A DNA stretch of 64,000 bases, taken from positions 124,001-188,000 of the forward strand of contig NZ_JAWHTD010000001.1 in the NCBI RefSeq assembly GCF_032586235.1, written 5' to 3'. Of the stretch, positions 1-8,511 are shown piece by piece (positions within the stretch are counted from its first letter, which is position 1; the number at the start of each line of letters is the position of its first letter). This stretch comes from Aestuariicoccus sp032586235. GTDB lineage: Bacteria > Pseudomonadota > Alphaproteobacteria > Rhodobacterales > Rhodobacteraceae. The translations under genes were made by a program, and so were the position numbers. Below the pieces are notes generated by a model. The model did not search any database. It saw only the letters and a program-made list of their open reading frames with translations, and was not told where the DNA came from.

Positions 1-2
1 AC

Positions 3-155
3 GCTGCGCGCGCCTACTTCCCGGATATGGGGGTTCACCTTTACCCCGGCGCGGGCCATGCTTTCGCTAACAATCATAGGCCGGCAGACTTTGTCGAGGC
101 GGCGGCCGAGGAAGCGCATGCGCGCGCCGAAGCCTTCATCGGCGCGCATATGTAG
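3..155 (+). CDS. Dienelactone hydrolase family protein, C-terminal fragment (cut by window start)
   Basis: Only the last 50 codons are in the window, read in the frame that ends at TAG 153-155. The visible tail contains YPGAGHAFAN followed by an acidic, alanine-rich helix. This matches the C-terminal end of the dienelactone hydrolase family (alpha/beta hydrolases with a Cys-Asp-His triad), and the His of GAGHAF would be the catalytic histidine. The substrate cannot be judged from the tail. The next gene begins 32 bases downstream on the same strand, so the two may be co-transcribed. The family call rests on this one motif. Confidence 0.6.
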   Translation, partial: AARAYFPDMGVHLYPGAGHAFANNHRPADFVEAAAEEAHARAEAFIGAHM

Positions 156-187
156 TCGTTGCCACGAGGCGGGAAGGAGCGGACAGG

Positions 188-1069
188 ATGCGAATAACCT
201 TCATCGGGCTGGGCGAAGCGGCCAGCGCCATCATTTCGGGATGGGGCGACGCACAGCCCGGCCCGATCCGCGCCTTCGACATCAAGACGGTCGACCCGGC
301 GACCGCGCCGGAAATCGCGGCACGGGCCGAGCGGCTTGGCGTAACGGCCTGCGCCAGCGCCGCCGACGCCCTGAAAGATGCCGAACTGGTGTTTTGCATG
401 GTCACGGCCGACCAGGCCGTCGCGGCGGCAGGGCAGGGCGCGCCACACCTGCCCGAGGGCGCGGTCTGGTGCGACATGAACAGCTGCGCGCCCAGCTCGA
501 AACAGCGCTCTGCCGCGACCGTCGAAGCGGCGGGCGGGCGCTATCTGGACGTGGCCGTCCTGGCCCCGGTCTATCCTTTGCGCAACATGGTGCCCTGCCT
601 CGTCTCGGGACCCGACGCGAGCAGAATGGCGCCCGTGATGGCGGGTTTCCCGATGGATGTGCGGGTGGTCAGCGACGCGGTCGGCCGGGCGTCCTCGATC
701 AAGATGGTGCGGTCGATCATGGTCAAGGGGCTGGAGGCGCTGACCGCCGAATGCGTGCTCGCCGCCGTCGCGGCGGACGTGGCGGACGAGGTCTTCCCCT
801 CGCTCAAATCCGACTCGCCCCGGCTCGAAGTGCTCGAACGCGCGGCCTACAATTTCGAGCGCATGCTGGTGCATGGCAAGCGCCGGGCCGCCGAGATGGA
901 CGAGGTCGCCAAGATGCTGGCCGACCTGGGCCTGCCGGGGGACATGTCCACCGCCACGGCCCATTGGCAGCGCGTTCTGTCCGGAACCGATCTGACCCTG
1001 CCCGAGGGGGATGTTCCCGACCACCTGTGGTTCGCGTCGGAATACCTAAAACGGCTCCTGCCGGACTGA
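188..1069 (+). CDS. NAD(P)-binding 6-phosphogluconate dehydrogenase-like protein with DUF1932 C-terminal domain
   Basis: The 293-residue protein begins with a Rossmann motif (IGLGEAASAI, residues 6-15) as in the 6-phosphogluconate/3-hydroxyisobutyrate dehydrogenase superfamily. It has a helical C-terminal half typical of DUF1932. Lys172, in SSIKMVRS, sits where the family usually has its catalytic lysine. The ATG follows GGAAGGAG at a suitable distance. The likely reaction is NAD(P)-dependent oxidation or reduction of a small hydroxy acid, but the substrate is unknown. It lies next to the tricarboxylate transport genes and is convergent with tctE, 6 bases away. Confidence 0.75.
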   Translation: MRITFIGLGEAASAIISGWGDAQPGPIRAFDIKTVDPATAPEIAARAERLGVTACASAADALKDAELVFCMVTADQAVAAAGQGAPHLPEGAVWCDMNSCAPSSKQRSAATVEAAGGRYLDVAVLAPVYPLRNMVPCLVSGPDASRMAPVMAGFPMDVRVVSDAVGRASSIKMVRSIMVKGLEALTAECVLAAVAADVADEVFPSLKSDSPRLEVLERAAYNFERMLVHGKRRAAEMDEVAKMLADLGLPGDMSTATAHWQRVLSGTDLTLPEGDVPDHLWFASEYLKRLLPD

Positions 1070-1075
1070 TCGCGA

Positions 1076-2461
1076 TTACGCGGTCCGCGCCCCGGCGTCG
1101 GTCCTGTCCTGCGCGGGCAGGGTGATGGTGACCGCGAAACCGTGCTCGCGCGGGTGCACCGACAGCGTGCCGCCATGACGCTTGGCCACCGCATCGGCGA
1201 TCGAAAGACCGAGCCCGCTTCCCGCGCCGGGCTCCATCTGGCCAAAGCGGGCCAGGATCTTGGGGATGTCCTCGGGGGCGACGCTCGCGCCGTCGTTCTC
1301 GACGCTGAGTGTAAGGGTTCCGGCGCTGCGCCCCAGCGTGACCACGATTTCGGTCAGGCCCGTGCCGCCGTGCATCAAAGCATTGTCGATGAGGTTGGTC
1401 AGCGCCTCGCGCAGCATCAGCGCGTCCACCAGATGCGCGCCCACGTCCGCTGCATTTGCCGTCAGTGTCACACCGCGCGCCTTGGTTGCGCGCTGCATGT
1501 CGCTGACCGTGTCCCGCACCAGCGCGCAAAGATCGACGCGGGCAAAGCCCTCGGTCCCGGATTCCGCGCGCGCGCGTTCCAGCGTAAGCAGGCGGTTGGC
1601 CAGATCGGTGGCCTTCGCGGCCGCGCTCACCAGATCGCCCGCCCGCGTGCGCGCCGCTTCGAGCGTTCCGGCGGTCTGGATCGACTCGCCCAGTGCCCGC
1701 ATCCCCGCGATGGGGTTGCGCAGCTGGTGGGCCGCATCCGACACGAAGGCCGCCTGCGCGTCGAAGGTCGAGCGCATCCGGTCCAGCAGCGCGTTGAGCT
1801 GCGACACGATCCCGCGCGCCTCGACCGGGACGGCCCGCTTGATCGGGCTCAGGTCCTCGGGCGAGCGGGTCGAGATCGCGTCCTCCAGATCGGTCAGCGG
1901 TTTCAGGCCGATCGCCACGCCGAACCATACCAGCGCCGCCACCGCCAGCAAAAGGGTGGCCATCACCGCCGCCGAGCGCAGGGCCAGCGCCCAGACGAAG
2001 GCATTCCGCGCCTCCAGATCCTGCCACACGGTGATGGTGAAGATGCCCGACAGGTTGTCGATGCTGGCCTCGTCCTTGAGCCTGAGCACCCGCACCGGCG
2101 CGCCGCGATAGGTGGCGTCGTAATAGGCGAAGGCGACGTCGCGGCTCAGCCGCCCCGGGGGGATCGGCGGCACGGCATAGCCGGTGACCAGAACGCCATC
2201 GGGGCCGTAGACGTGATAGCGCACGGGTCCGCCCGCGGTTTCGCTCAGCAGCGTTTCGGTTTCCAGCGACAGCGCGTCGCCGTCGCCGCGCGCCACATCG
2301 CGGGACACCGCCACGGCGGTGAACATGAGGTTGCGGTCGAAGAACTCTTTCGCCGTGGCCTGCGCCACGCCGATCCGCCAGACCCCGATCATCAGCGCCA
2401 GAACCATCAGCGGCAGCAGGATGATCGTGAAAAGCCGCAGCCGCAGCGAAAGACGCTTCAC
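1076..2461 (-). CDS. tctE: Sensor histidine kinase, TctE-like
   Basis: The 461-residue membrane kinase has a TM segment near residues 11-30, a periplasmic sensor region, a second TM near 160-185, then HAMP, HisKA and HATPase_c. The phospho-acceptor is His245 in DAAHQLRNP, the N box is LTNLIDN (354-360) and a G box GSGLGLS is present. Length and layout fit TctE, the kinase that regulates tricarboxylate transport. Its start overlaps the stop of the response regulator gene by 4 bases, and the pair is divergent from tctC and tctAB, which supports a role in controlling them. The ligand, probably a di- or tricarboxylate, is inferred from context only. Confidence 0.85.
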   Translation of the reverse strand: MKRLSLRLRLFTIILLPLMVLALMIGVWRIGVAQATAKEFFDRNLMFTAVAVSRDVARGDGDALSLETETLLSETAGGPVRYHVYGPDGVLVTGYAVPPIPPGRLSRDVAFAYYDATYRGAPVRVLRLKDEASIDNLSGIFTITVWQDLEARNAFVWALALRSAAVMATLLLAVAALVWFGVAIGLKPLTDLEDAISTRSPEDLSPIKRAVPVEARGIVSQLNALLDRMRSTFDAQAAFVSDAAHQLRNPIAGMRALGESIQTAGTLEAARTRAGDLVSAAAKATDLANRLLTLERARAESGTEGFARVDLCALVRDTVSDMQRATKARGVTLTANAADVGAHLVDALMLREALTNLIDNALMHGGTGLTEIVVTLGRSAGTLTLSVENDGASVAPEDIPKILARFGQMEPGAGSGLGLSIADAVAKRHGGTLSVHPREHGFAVTITLPAQDRTDAGARTA

Positions 2462-3129
2462 CCCTGCCGCTCCTGCAGGACATAGCCGATGTTGCGCAGC
2501 GCCCGGATTTCGAGCCCGACCGGCCCGAGCTTCTTGCGCAGCCGCGAGATATGCGCCTCGACCGCGCTTTCGGCCACGTCGGCGCCGGTACCGTAGAGCG
2601 TCTCGATCAGTTCCGTCTTGGATTTCGCGCCGCTGCGCGCTCGCAGCAGGGCGTCGAGCAGCGACAATTCCCGGCGCGGCAGTTCCAGCGGCGCGCCGTC
2701 GATCATGACCAGCCGCTGATCGGGCACATAGCGCAGCCGGCCCATCGTGATCTCGGTCTGCATGGCGTTGGGCACCCGGCGTGACAGCGCGCGGATACGG
2801 GCCTCGAGTTCGTCCATCTCGAACGGTTTGGCGAGGTAGTCGTCCGCCCCGGCATCCAGCCCGGCGACCAGATCGTTGGTGGCGCTGCGCGCGGTCAGCA
2901 GCAGCACCGGACGGTGATCCCCCCGCGCCCGCATCCGCCGCAGGATCGACAGACCGTCCCGCCCCGGCAGGTTGATGTCGAGGATGATGATGTCGTTCTC
3001 GTCGGTTTCGAGAAACTCTTCAGCCGCATGGCCATCGGCGATCAGGTCGGTGGCGTGGCCCCTGTCCTGAAGGCGGTAAGCGATGCCCTTGGCCACGCTT
3101 TCGTTGTCTTCGATGATCGCGATGCGCAT
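2458..3129 (-). CDS. tctD: OmpR-family response regulator, TctD-like
   Basis: The 223-residue protein has a receiver domain with acidic pocket Glu7-Asp8, phospho-acceptor Asp51 (IILDINLPG), Thr79 and Lys101. A winged-helix DNA-binding domain follows, with the ending ALRNIGYVL typical of the OmpR/PhoB class. It is the first gene of the tctDE operon, and the ATG at 3129 faces the tctC promoter across 103 bases. Known TctD proteins activate tctCBA in response to tricarboxylates; the position here fits that job. Confidence 0.87.
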   Translation of the reverse strand: MRIAIIEDNESVAKGIAYRLQDRGHATDLIADGHAAEEFLETDENDIIILDINLPGRDGLSILRRMRARGDHRPVLLLTARSATNDLVAGLDAGADDYLAKPFEMDELEARIRALSRRVPNAMQTEITMGRLRYVPDQRLVMIDGAPLELPRRELSLLDALLRARSGAKSKTELIETLYGTGADVAESAVEAHISRLRKKLGPVGLEIRALRNIGYVLQERQG

Positions 3130-3232
3130 TTTCCGCCTTCGTCAGTTTCGTGCAAGGTTCGCAGGATACATACTGGGCATCAAGTGCGCGAAGCACTGAG
3201 ATCGGGCGGGTCAGCCGCCAAGGGAGGAAACT
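3130..3232. promoter_or_regulatory. Divergent promoter region tctD / tctC
   Basis: This 103-base gap separates two outward-facing operons and must hold promoters for both. A strong ribosome binding site (AGGGAGGAAA) precedes the tctC ATG. A small hyphenated palindrome (GTGC-gcgaa-GCAC, about 3184-3196) and a GGATACA half-site (3164-3170) are visible. The half-site resembles one arm of the inverted repeat near tcuA at 14678-14697. No convincing -35/-10 pair was picked out. Confidence 0.5.
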
Positions 3233-4324
3233 ATGACGATCAAGAAAATGGCCCTCGCGGCCGGCTTTGCTGTTGCGGCCACGTCCGCCTTTGCCGGAGG
3301 GCACGGGCTCGACATGTCGGGCAAGACCATCGAATTCGTGATTCCGTTCTCGGAATCTGGGGGCTCGGCCAAATGGGCGAACTTCTATGCGCCGCTGCTG
3401 AGCGAGGCGCTGCCGGGCCAGCCCACGGTCGTGGTCAAGTATATGCCCGGCGCAGGCTCGACCAAGGGCGCCAACTGGTTCCAGGATCAGACCTGGGACG
3501 ATACCGAGGGCACGGTGATCTTCGGTTCTTCGGGGTCGACGCAGTTCCCCTATCTGCTGGGCGATCCGCGCGTGCGCTATGAATACGGCGACTGGAACGT
3601 GGTTCTGGCGTCGGGCACCGGCGGCGTCGCCTATCTGCCGCCCGAGGAAGCAGGCATGCTCGACGGTCTGGACGCGACCGGTCTTGCCGGGCACGACTTC
3701 ATCTGGGGCAGCCAGGGGGCGACCCGTCTCGATCTGGTGCCGCTGCTGGCGTGGAAGATGCTGGGCATGAATGTCGAGCCGGTCTTCGGCATCAAGGGCC
3801 GCGGCGACGGCCGCCTGATGTTCGAGCGCGGCGAGGCGAATATCGATTACCAGACCTCGTCGGCCTATCTGGCCAACGTCACCCCGCTGGTCGAGTCCGG
3901 CGCGGCGGTGCCGTGGATGACCTGGGGCGCGCTGGATGACGACGGCAACATCGTCCGCGATCCGACCTTCCCCGACATCCCGTCCTTCAAGGAGGTCTGC
4001 GAAGCCACCCCCGCCTGCGAAACCAGCGGCGACGCGTGGGAGGCGTGGAAGGCCTTTGCCATCGCCGGTTTCCCGGCGCAGAAGATGGTCTTCCTGCCGA
4101 AAGGGGCGCCCGAAGAGGCGATCGCTACCTTCACACAGGCCTTCAACGACGTTCTGGCACGCGACGATTTCGCCGGGATCTCCGAGGCGCGCCTCGGCGT
4201 CTACCCGCAGATGACCGGCAAGGCCGCGCAGAACACGCTCAAGCTGGGCACGCAGGTGCCGCCTTCGGCCAAGGCTTTTGTGCAGGCCTGGCTTGAAGAA
4301 GCCTACGGCGTTTCGCTGAAGTAA
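3233..4324 (+). CDS. tctC: Tripartite tricarboxylate transporter substrate-binding protein (TctC/Bug family)
   Basis: The 363-residue protein starts with a Sec signal peptide (basic MTIKK, hydrophobic core, probable cleavage after SAFA near residue 21). A mature part typical of TctC/Bug receptors follows, including IEFVIPFSESGGSAKW and YMPGAGSTKGAN, the loops that bind carboxylates in this family. It would capture a di- or tricarboxylate in the periplasm and deliver it to TctA/TctB. At 363 residues it is longer than the usual 320-330, with an insert that carries two cysteines (ATPACETS), perhaps a disulphide. The membrane component follows after a hairpin at 4333-4356. Confidence 0.87.
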   Translation: MTIKKMALAAGFAVAATSAFAGGHGLDMSGKTIEFVIPFSESGGSAKWANFYAPLLSEALPGQPTVVVKYMPGAGSTKGANWFQDQTWDDTEGTVIFGSSGSTQFPYLLGDPRVRYEYGDWNVVLASGTGGVAYLPPEEAGMLDGLDATGLAGHDFIWGSQGATRLDLVPLLAWKMLGMNVEPVFGIKGRGDGRLMFERGEANIDYQTSSAYLANVTPLVESGAAVPWMTWGALDDDGNIVRDPTFPDIPSFKEVCEATPACETSGDAWEAWKAFAIAGFPAQKMVFLPKGAPEEAIATFTQAFNDVLARDDFAGISEARLGVYPQMTGKAAQNTLKLGTQVPPSAKAFVQAWLEEAYGVSLK

Positions 4325-4332
4325 ACGCCCTG

Positions 4333-4364
4333 CCCCCCGCGCCACTGCGCGGGGGGTCCTTTTT
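4333..4364 (+). terminator. GC-rich hairpin with T-run between tctC and tctAB
   Basis: The arms CCCCCCGCGC (4333-4342) and GCGCGGGGGG (4347-4356) are perfect complements around a CACT loop and are followed by TCCTTTTT. This is the form of a Rho-independent terminator. Because it sits inside an operon, partial termination would give more binding-protein transcript than membrane-protein transcript, a common arrangement for importers. Confidence 0.75.
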
Positions 4365-4379
4365 CCCGGGAGCAGACCG

Positions 4380-6395
4380 ATGGACCTTTTTGCAACGGCG
4401 CTGCCGGCGCTTTCCGAAGCATTTGCGCTTATCCTTCAGCCGCAGCAGATCATGTTCCTCATTCTGGGGGTTCTTCTGGGCCTGTCGGTGGGTGTGTTTC
4501 CGGGCCTCGGCGGCATCGCCGGATTGTCGCTGGTGCTGCCCTTCATGTTCGGCATGGACCCGGTATCGGGCCTTGCGCTGATGGTCGGACTGGTGGCGGT
4601 GGTGCCGACGTCGGACACCTTCGCGTCAGTGCTCATGGGCATACCCGGCTCGTCGGCCAGCCAGGCCACGGTGCTTGACGGTTTCCCGCTGGCCCGCAAG
4701 GGCGAGGCGGCGCGGGCGTTGGCGGCGGCTTTCGTGTCGTCGCTCTTTGGCGGGCTCTTCGGGGCCTGCGTTCTGACCTTCTTCATCCTCATCGCCCGCC
4801 CCCTGGTGCTGGCCTTCGCGCTGCCCGAGATGCTGGCGGTCACGCTGCTGGGTCTTGCGATGGTGGCGATCCTCGCCGGCCGCCTGCCGCTCAAGGGTGT
4901 CGCGGCGGCCTGTCTCGGCCTGCTTCTGGGCACCATCGGAGAGGCCAGCCACGGCGGCAGCCTGCGCATGGCGACCTATGACATTCCTTATCTGACCGAT
5001 GGCATCAAGCTGGTGATCGTCGGTCTGGGCATCTTTGCTGTGCCCGAAATCATCAGCCTGCTGCGGCAGGACCAGTCCATCGCGCGGGGGGCCACCCTGG
5101 GCGCGGGCTGGATGCAGGGCATCCGCGACTGGTGGACCAATATCTACCTGTCGATCCGCTGCTCGGTCATCGGTGTGATCGTCGGCGTGATCCCCGGCCT
5201 TGGCGGATCCGTCGTCGACTGGATCGCCTACGGCCACGCGGTGCAGACCACCAAGGACAAGTCCAACTTCGGCTCGGGCGAGATCCGCGGCGTGATCGGG
5301 CCGGAAAGCTCGAACAACGCCAAGGAGGGCGGGGGCCTCGTGCCGACGCTGATCTTCGGCATTCCCGGCTCTGGGTCGATGGCGGTCTTCATCGGCGGTC
5401 TGGCGCTGCTGGGCTACGAGGCCGGGCCGCAGATGATCCAGAACGATCTGAATGTCACCTACACGATCGTCTGGTCGCTGGCGCTGGCCAACGTTGTGGG
5501 TGCCGGGCTCTGCATCGCGCTGTCGGGCGGGATCGCCCGGCTGACCACGATCCGCTTCACGCTGCTGGCGCCGTTCCTTTTCATGATGATCTCGTTCGCG
5601 GCGTTCCAGTCGCGCCAGTCGCTGGGCGATCTGGTCGCGCTTTTCGCCATCGGGCTTGTCGGCATCTTTTTGCGCCGTTTCGACTGGTCGCGCCCGGCCT
5701 TCCTGATCGGCTTCGTGCTGTCGTCGCAGGCCGAGAATTTCTCGGCCAACGCCCATCAGATCGCTACATTCAAATTCCGCCGCGGGATGGAGCAGGGGCT
5801 GGAATACCTTGCCTCGCCCATCGTTCTGGTGATCCTGGCGATCACTGTGGTGTCGGTGATCCTCGGGATCCGCCAGTCCAAGCAGATCCGCTCGGAGGGC
5901 GAGGTCCACACCGGCGCCAAGCGCGCGCCGCTGATCTTCCTGCTGATGCTGCTGGCCTATTCCGTGATCGCCTGGGTCAACGCGGCCTCCATCAACCTGA
6001 TGTCGGACAAGATCTTTCCGATGGCGGTGGCCAGCGTCGGCATCGTGGCGCTTGTCCTGCTGCTGATCCGCATGATCCGCGCGCCCGAGGGCGACCCGAT
6101 CTTCGCCGACCGCGAGGCCGCGGGCGAGGATGCCGACGCGCCGCACGGGCTTTGGCCGACGCTGGCATGGTTCGCGTCGCTTCTGGTGCTGTCGGCGCTG
6201 CTGGGCTTCGTGCTGGCGCTGACGCTCTTCATGCTGGCCTTCTTCCGGTTGCGCGCCGGGGTCAGCTGGTTGCAGACGGTTCTGCTGACGGCGGGGGGCA
6301 TCGGGTTCATGATCTTCCTGACCTCGACGCTCAACCGCGATTTCCCGCCGGGGCTGCTGCAAGAGCTTGTCGATCTGCCCTGGCCATTGCGATGA
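4380..6395 (+). CDS. tctA: Fused TctA-TctB membrane component of tripartite tricarboxylate transporter
   Basis: The 671-residue membrane protein has two parts. Residues 1 to about 500 are TctA, the large subunit with about 12 TM segments, including GVFPGLGGIAGLSLVLPF near residue 38 and the repeat-related VGVIPGLGGS near residue 268. From about residue 515 to the end there is a four-TM unit with the features of TctB, the small subunit usually encoded separately. No free-standing tctB is present nearby, which supports a true fusion. The gene ends in an ATGA overlap with the next enzyme gene, tying uptake to catabolism. Confidence 0.88.
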   Translation: MDLFATALPALSEAFALILQPQQIMFLILGVLLGLSVGVFPGLGGIAGLSLVLPFMFGMDPVSGLALMVGLVAVVPTSDTFASVLMGIPGSSASQATVLDGFPLARKGEAARALAAAFVSSLFGGLFGACVLTFFILIARPLVLAFALPEMLAVTLLGLAMVAILAGRLPLKGVAAACLGLLLGTIGEASHGGSLRMATYDIPYLTDGIKLVIVGLGIFAVPEIISLLRQDQSIARGATLGAGWMQGIRDWWTNIYLSIRCSVIGVIVGVIPGLGGSVVDWIAYGHAVQTTKDKSNFGSGEIRGVIGPESSNNAKEGGGLVPTLIFGIPGSGSMAVFIGGLALLGYEAGPQMIQNDLNVTYTIVWSLALANVVGAGLCIALSGGIARLTTIRFTLLAPFLFMMISFAAFQSRQSLGDLVALFAIGLVGIFLRRFDWSRPAFLIGFVLSSQAENFSANAHQIATFKFRRGMEQGLEYLASPIVLVILAITVVSVILGIRQSKQIRSEGEVHTGAKRAPLIFLLMLLAYSVIAWVNAASINLMSDKIFPMAVASVGIVALVLLLIRMIRAPEGDPIFADREAAGEDADAPHGLWPTLAWFASLLVLSALLGFVLALTLFMLAFFRLRAGVSWLQTVLLTAGGIGFMIFLTSTLNRDFPPGLLQELVDLPWPLR

Positions 6396-7429
6396 GGCTT
6401 CTGTGCCTGCCGGGCGACGGGATCGGGCCCGAGATCATGGCGGCTACCTGTCAGGTCCTGCGCGCGGCTTGCCCCGGGGTGACGCTCGAAGAGGCCGACA
6501 TCGGGTTTGCCGCCTTGCAGGCAGACGGCACGACGATCCCCGACGCGGTGCGCGCCCGCGCCCGCGAGGTCGATGGCGTGGTCCTCGGCCCGGTGTCCCA
6601 CAACGCCTATCCGCCGGTGGCGGAGGGCGGGTTGAACCCCTCGGGCGTGTTGCGCAAGGACCTGGCGCTTTTCGCCAACATCCGCCCGGCGCGGTCGCAT
6701 CAGGCGGTGCCGACACCCACCGGGCACAAGGTCGACATGGTGGTGGTGCGCGAAAACCTCGAAGGCTTCTACGCCGACCGCAACATGCACGAGGGCCCCG
6801 GAGAGTTCATGCCCGTGCCCGGCGTCGCCCTGTCCGTCCGCCGCATCACCGAGGCCAATTCCCGCGCCATCGCCGAGACCGCGTACCGGCTGGCGGCCCA
6901 GCGGCGCGGCAAGGTTGCCGTGATTCACAAGGCCAACGTGCTGCGTCTGTCGGACGGGCTCTTCCTCGACACGGTGCGCGACGTGGCGCGGGCCTTTCCG
7001 CAGGTAGAGACCGAAGAGCTGCTGATCGACGCGGCGGCGGCGCATTTCGTGCGCGACCCCTCGCGCTTCGACGTGGTGCTTGCGACCAACATGTATGGCG
7101 ATATCCTGTCTGATCTGGCCTCGGAACTGGCCGGCGGGCTGGGGCTGGCGGCCTCGCTCAACCACGGGGCGGAACACGCGGTGGCGCAGGCCCAGCACGG
7201 ATCGGCCCCGGATATCGCGGGGCAGGACGCGGCCAACCCCGCGTCGCTGATCGGATCGGCGGCAATGCTGCTGGAACATCTGGGCCAGCCCGACGCGGCC
7301 CGACGCATCACCACGGCGCTTGACGCGGCGCTGGCCCGGCCCGATACGCGCACGCGCGATCTGGGCGGGGCGCTCGGCACCCGCGCCTTCGCCGATCATC
7401 TGACCCAACGGATCGAGGCTACACCATGA
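6392..7429 (+). CDS. Isocitrate/isopropylmalate dehydrogenase family protein
   Basis: The 345-residue protein belongs to the beta-decarboxylating dehydrogenases. Its N-terminus, LCLPGDGIGPEI, and the metal-binding signature ATNMYGDILSDLASE are both intact, as is RENLEGFY, which corresponds to the substrate loop. The family oxidises a (2R,3S)-type hydroxy diacid or triacid with NAD(P)+ and Mg2+ or Mn2+ and releases CO2. In this operon the substrate is probably an isocitrate-, tartrate- or alkylmalate-like acid brought in by the Tct transporter. The ATG at 6392 overlaps the tctAB stop, and the 3' end overlaps the PrpF-like gene by 4 bases. Which member of the family it is cannot be told from sequence alone. 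Confidence 0.85.
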   Translation: MRLLCLPGDGIGPEIMAATCQVLRAACPGVTLEEADIGFAALQADGTTIPDAVRARAREVDGVVLGPVSHNAYPPVAEGGLNPSGVLRKDLALFANIRPARSHQAVPTPTGHKVDMVVVRENLEGFYADRNMHEGPGEFMPVPGVALSVRRITEANSRAIAETAYRLAAQRRGKVAVIHKANVLRLSDGLFLDTVRDVARAFPQVETEELLIDAAAAHFVRDPSRFDVVLATNMYGDILSDLASELAGGLGLAASLNHGAEHAVAQAQHGSAPDIAGQDAANPASLIGSAAMLLEHLGQPDAARRITTALDAALARPDTRTRDLGGALGTRAFADHLTQRIEATP

Positions 7430-8511
7430 CCCAGCACCCAATTCCGTATCTCTTCCTGCGGGGCGGCACGTCGCGCGGCCCCTATTTCAACGCAGCCGAC
7501 CTGCCAAAGGACCGCGATCACCTGGCGCAGGTCCTGATTTCGGTCGTCGGGGCGGGGAACCCCCGCAACATCGACGGAATCGGCGGCGGCACGGCGGTGA
7601 CGACCAAGGTGGCGATGCTGTCGCGCTCGGACGATCCCGCGGCGGATATCGATTACTTCTTCGCGCAGGTGGGCGTCGAAGAGGCCGAGGTCGATTTCTC
7701 GCCGACCTGCGGCAATATCCTCGTCGGCGTCGGCCCGGCGGCGATCGAGATGGGGCTGGTGCCCGCGCGCGACGGGGTGACGCCGGTGCGCATCCGCGCC
7801 GTCAACACCGGCGCGCTGATCGAGGCCGAGGTGCAGACGCCCGGCGGCGCGGTCCGCTATGACGGTGACGTCGCCATCGACGGCGTGCCCGGCACGGCCG
7901 CCCCGGTGACGCTGAACTTCATGGAGGTGACGGGCTCGCGCACGGGCAAGTTTTTTCCGACCGGCAACCCGGTGGACGAGATCGACGGCGTCCAGGTGTC
8001 CTGCGTCGACGTGGCCATGCCGATGATGATCGCGCGGGCGTCGGATTTCGGCATCACGGGGCACGAGACCGCCGAGGAACTCGACGCCGACAAGGCGCTC
8101 TTTGCGCGGATGGAGGCGCTCCGGCTCGAGGCAGGCAGGCGCATGGGGCTGGGCGACGTGACCCGGTCGGTCGTCCCCAAGATCGGCCTGATTTCGGCAC
8201 CGCGCGCGGGCGGGCATTTCGCCGTGCGCTACTTTATGCCGTGGAACACCCATCCGACCGTGGCGGTGACCGGTTCGCAATGCCTGGCGGCCTGTGCGCT
8301 GGCCCCGGGCACCGTGGCCGAGGGGCTGGTCCGTCCCATCGGGCCATCGCCCGTGAACGTGGTCATCGAGCACCCGATGGGGACCATGGAGGTGCGCGTC
8401 AAATACGACACCGACCCCTTCGCCTTCGTCTCGGCCGGGGTGACCCGCACCGCGCGGCTGATCGCGCGCGGCGAGCTTCTGGTGCCCGCCGCCGTGTGGG
8501 AGAACGCATGA
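7426..8511 (+). CDS. PrpF-family isomerase, 4-oxalomesaconate tautomerase (GalD)-like
   Basis: The 361-residue protein has the PrpF/GalD signature: FLRGGTSRGPYF at the N-terminus, IDGIGGGTAVTTKVAML, and FSPTCGNI with the Cys that acts in proton transfer. PrpF family members move double bonds in small tricarboxylates, for example 2-methylaconitate cis/trans isomerisation, 4-oxalomesaconate tautomerisation and aconitate delta-isomerisation. Because tcuAB nearby should make cis-aconitate, an aconitate-type substrate is plausible, but this is inferred. It is translationally coupled (ATGA) both to the dehydrogenase before it and to the ThDP enzyme after it. Confidence 0.82.
   Translation: MTQHPIPYLFLRGGTSRGPYFNAADLPKDRDHLAQVLISVVGAGNPRNIDGIGGGTAVTTKVAMLSRSDDPAADIDYFFAQVGVEEAEVDFSPTCGNILVGVGPAAIEMGLVPARDGVTPVRIRAVNTGALIEAEVQTPGGAVRYDGDVAIDGVPGTAAPVTLNFMEVTGSRTGKFFPTGNPVDEIDGVQVSCVDVAMPMMIARASDFGITGHETAEELDADKALFARMEALRLEAGRRMGLGDVTRSVVPKIGLISAPRAGGHFAVRYFMPWNTHPTVAVTGSQCLAACALAPGTVAEGLVRPIGPSPVNVVIEHPMGTMEVRVKYDTDPFAFVSAGVTRTARLIARGELLVPAAVWENA

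Noticed and set aside
804..2483. 559-codon minus-strand open frame over the tctE region
   Set aside because: Arg/Ala/Gly-rich low-complexity translation caused by high GC; the overlapping frame encodes a clear histidine kinase.
5132..7429. 765-codon open frame starting inside tctAB
   Set aside because: The first 420 codons are the wrong frame of tctAB; only the part from the ATG at 6392 matches a known family.
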